Assembly (NCBI RefSeq): GCF_000189635.1
Contig: NW_002476149.1
Location: forward strand, 124,001-188,000
DNA: 64,000 nt
Direction: 5' to 3'
DNA from: Tetrahymena thermophila SB210
Lineage: Eukaryota; Ciliophora; Oligohymenophorea; Hymenostomatida; Tetrahymenidae
The position numbers and the translations under genes are program-made. The stretch's first letter is position 1. Each line of letters begins with the position of its first letter. The notes below the pieces were generated by a model. That model was not told where the DNA came from and made no database searches. It saw nothing but the letters and a program-made list of their open reading frames with translations. Below, piece after piece: positions 62,035 to 64,000 of this stretch.

Positions 62035-63018
62035 ATGAAAATACACTTCCTTGTTCATATTTTTATTTTCATAAATTTGGGTTTAGTTATTTCTGATGAG
62101 CTCACATTCGATATCCAAAGGGCTATGGATTTTTTATTCTACTAGAAGGTCTCTTACTGTCCATCCTAATCTATTGAACAATGGAACTGTGGTACTATTT
62201 GTAAATTTCATGATGATATGAAAGATGTAAGAGTTTTAACTAATACCACTAATGCTGCTTAAGGTTATATTGGATATCACAATAATTACATCGTCATCGC
62301 ATTCAGAGGGACATAATTAAATAAAAACTGGCTAAATAACTTCGATTTTATCAAAGTTGATTATCCTAAATGTTAAAAGTGTACTATACATAGAGGCTTT
62401 TTTAGAACCTTTACTGATTTGAGTGATCAATTGTTTAAAAATCTTTAAGAGATGTTAATCAAATATCCTAATTCTTAAATAATAATTACAGGTCATTCAT
62501 TAGGAGGGGCCGTTGCTACAATAGCAGCTGTCGAAATTTAAGATTACTTATTACAATAAAATAAAAATGATCTCATATCTGAGTTTTATACCTTTGGATA
62601 ACCCAGAGTTGGAAACTAAGAATTTGTTGATTATTTTAATTCAATTTTTCCTTTTGCTTTGAGAATAGTTAATAATAAAGATATAGTTGTGCGTCTTCCT
62701 ATGAGAATCTTTGGATATTCCCATATAGGTACTGAAATTTGGTTTGATTAAGAAAATAACTATACTATTTGCTCATTCTAAAGTGAAGATCCAAATTGCT
62801 CTGTAAAATTCAATACAGGAAGTACTTCTGATCATGTAAAGTACCTAGATAATAGTACTAGTTGTACTGAATTTGATATGCAGTAAAATCCATAGTGCTA
62901 TATTAATGGAGAAAACATATGTCCTCATTTATCTGATAATTAAGTCATAGAAAAAATGCTTCTAAAATAAGAAATACCAATCTATGACTCTCCACAAATT
63001 TAAACAAGCATTTAATGA
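62035..63018 (+). CDS. Secreted class 3 lipase
   Basis: Single exon, 327 residues. It has a classic signal peptide (MKIHFLVHIFIFINLGLVIS), so the product should enter the secretory or phagosomal route. Alpha/beta-hydrolase class 3 features in order: IVIAFRGT oxyanion strand, HRGFF, the nucleophile elbow GHSLGG (S155), FGQPRVGN, D216 in NNKDIVVRLP, and H267 in SDHVKYLD, forming the expected Ser-Asp-His triad. Several Cys pairs are consistent with an extracellular protein. Reaction: hydrolysis of triacylglycerol or related esters. Ciliates secrete many such digestive hydrolases into food vacuoles or medium (established in general, not shown here for this gene). Confidence 0.93.
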
Positions 63019-63646
63019 TCAATTTTCCACTTATCTATCAAAAATTTATATTCATTTCTACTTTATATTTATTTATATACTTTGTATCAATCCATTTTAA
63101 ATAAATTGTTAGCTGTTAAATTTTAATTTATTTTTATTATAAATTATTAGTGAAAAAACTTCTCATCTCAATTTTTTTATCTTTAATGATTGTTTTTTAA
63201 TGCTCTAATAATTTTTTCTATTATTTTGATTAAATTTATCTTGCGCTGAGTTATAATTTTATATAATAAATTTTTAAAGTAAAATTTTTTTGATAGAAAT
63301 ATGTATCAAGAAAATAAAAAAATTGTAAATTAAAACTTCAGATAAATAATATCAAAAAAATAAAAATATTAAAAGATTGTTTTTAAAATTACAATTACTA
63401 TAGAAGAATTGCCATTACTTTATTATCAAGAAAACCTACAATAAAACTATTTAATTTTAATATTTTTTTAAAAAAATTAATTAATACAAAAAACAAAAAC
63501 TTTTTTTAAATTAATTTTTAATTTTTATTAATGCTACAAATTAATTATCGATTTTAAGTTATTCTTTTAAATTTATTTTATTTTTTTTTGTTTTGTTAAA
63601 TAATTTAAAATTTATTTAATTTACAAAATACAAAAGTGTAAATTTT
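63019..63646. other. Convergent AT-rich spacer
   Basis: Poly(A/T)-rich sequence between the lipase stop and the 3' end of the Cys-rich gene; no feature seen. Confidence 0.45.
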
Positions 63647-64000
63647 TCAACACACATAAAGATAGATAATCAATATTTTGAAAAAGTTATCATTTTATTT
63701 TAATTAAGAAAAAAAATCATATTAGTGTGAAGAAAGAAAGAAAAAAATGGTAACCTCTAAGACTATTTTTGATGAGTTAGTTGATTTTTTTATATCTTAG
63801 GAGTTTTTTTTTACACATTACGTAAGATCATTCAAATATAATTACACAGTTTGATTTTTAGGACTACAATTTTTTTTAATACAAAATACTTTTTTATCTT
63901 GGTTATCATAACTGCTACAGAATTAGGCACAAATTTTTAAAGATTTGGCTTCAGCAATACAGTCAGTATCACCTTCCTTACATATTTTTTAACTATTTTA
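63647..64000 (-). CDS. C-terminal part of a Cys-rich protein, cut by window edge
   Basis: On the minus strand a frame is open from the right edge to TGA at 63647-63649 (117 residues seen). The edge-proximal half is Cys-rich with regular spacing (CKEGDTDCIAEAKSLKIC, then FC, FC, NC and QC), typical of disulfide-bonded secreted or surface proteins. The part nearer the stop is hydrophobic and low complexity (TIFFFLSSH), so an unseen intron or an earlier end is possible. The start lies beyond the window. No family recognised. A plus-strand ORF over the same bases (from 63748) is less convincing because it needs an intron and lacks the Cys pattern. Confidence 0.5.

Noticed and set aside
63748..64000. 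Plus-strand reading starting MVTSK at the right edge
   Set aside because: Stops after 35 codons unless spliced; the minus-strand frame has a regular Cys pattern and needs no intron.
1..64000. tRNA, rRNA, transposon or CRISPR features
   Set aside because: No cloverleaf with GGTTC-type T-arm, no rRNA segment, no transposase-like protein or terminal inverted repeats, and no regularly spaced repeats were seen on either strand by eye; a tRNAscan-SE or Infernal run would settle this.

Overview
The window reads as macronuclear-type DNA of an oligohymenophorean ciliate close to Tetrahymena. It is very AT-rich. Conserved proteins only read through when TAA and TAG are taken as glutamine, and every gene I could close ends in TGA. 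Introns are GT...AG, AT-rich and mostly 43-250 bp (the longest is 596 bp), so much longer than the 20-34 bp introns of Paramecium. No rRNA, tRNA, transposon or CRISPR array was found. All positions and exon joins were worked out by hand from the sequence.

Layout. 1-9.2 kb: three minus-strand genes, a RING-CH (MARCH-type) ubiquitin ligase cut by the left edge, an MFS transporter, and a four-exon MATE transporter. 10.6-15.5 kb: a seven-exon plus-strand gene for a 1513-residue Gln/Asn/Ser-rich protein. 16.4-23.2 kb: a calcineurin B-like EF-hand protein (minus), a small three-exon gene and a doubtful small ORF (plus), then an ERI1-type 3'-5' exonuclease with a zinc finger and Q/N-rich repeats, and mannose-6-phosphate isomerase (both minus). 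24.1-28.9 kb: a 14-exon Neo1/ATP9-class P4-ATPase (plus). 29.2-33.2 kb: a small charged protein and an 11-exon AGC-family (STK32/YANK-like) kinase (minus). 35.3-35.9 kb: an intronless, codon-biased protein made of two ~90-residue repeats (plus). 37.7-43.1 kb: a coiled-coil protein, mitochondrial ATP synthase OSCP and a four-helix membrane protein (minus). 43.5-45.1 kb: the tRNA methyltransferase TRM5 (plus). 45.4-48.3 kb: a tandem pair of membrane-anchored short-chain dehydrogenases (minus). 49.4-63.0 kb: a TPR-like protein with a mitochondrial-looking N-terminus, a protein kinase fused to TPRs, a RING-H2 membrane protein and a secreted class 3 lipase (all plus). A Cys-rich gene runs off the right edge (minus).

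There is no operon structure. Genes are separate units with 0.2-3.4 kb of AT-rich spacer holding microsatellites, and only the dehydrogenase pair is clearly linked by origin. The points most worth a second look are a P4-ATPase whose DGET glutamate is lysine, an ERI1-type exonuclease joined to a RanBP2-like zinc finger and a Q/N-rich repeat tail, the two-repeat protein at 35.3 kb, kinases with altered DFG and HRD motifs, and repeated use of AAG 3' splice sites.
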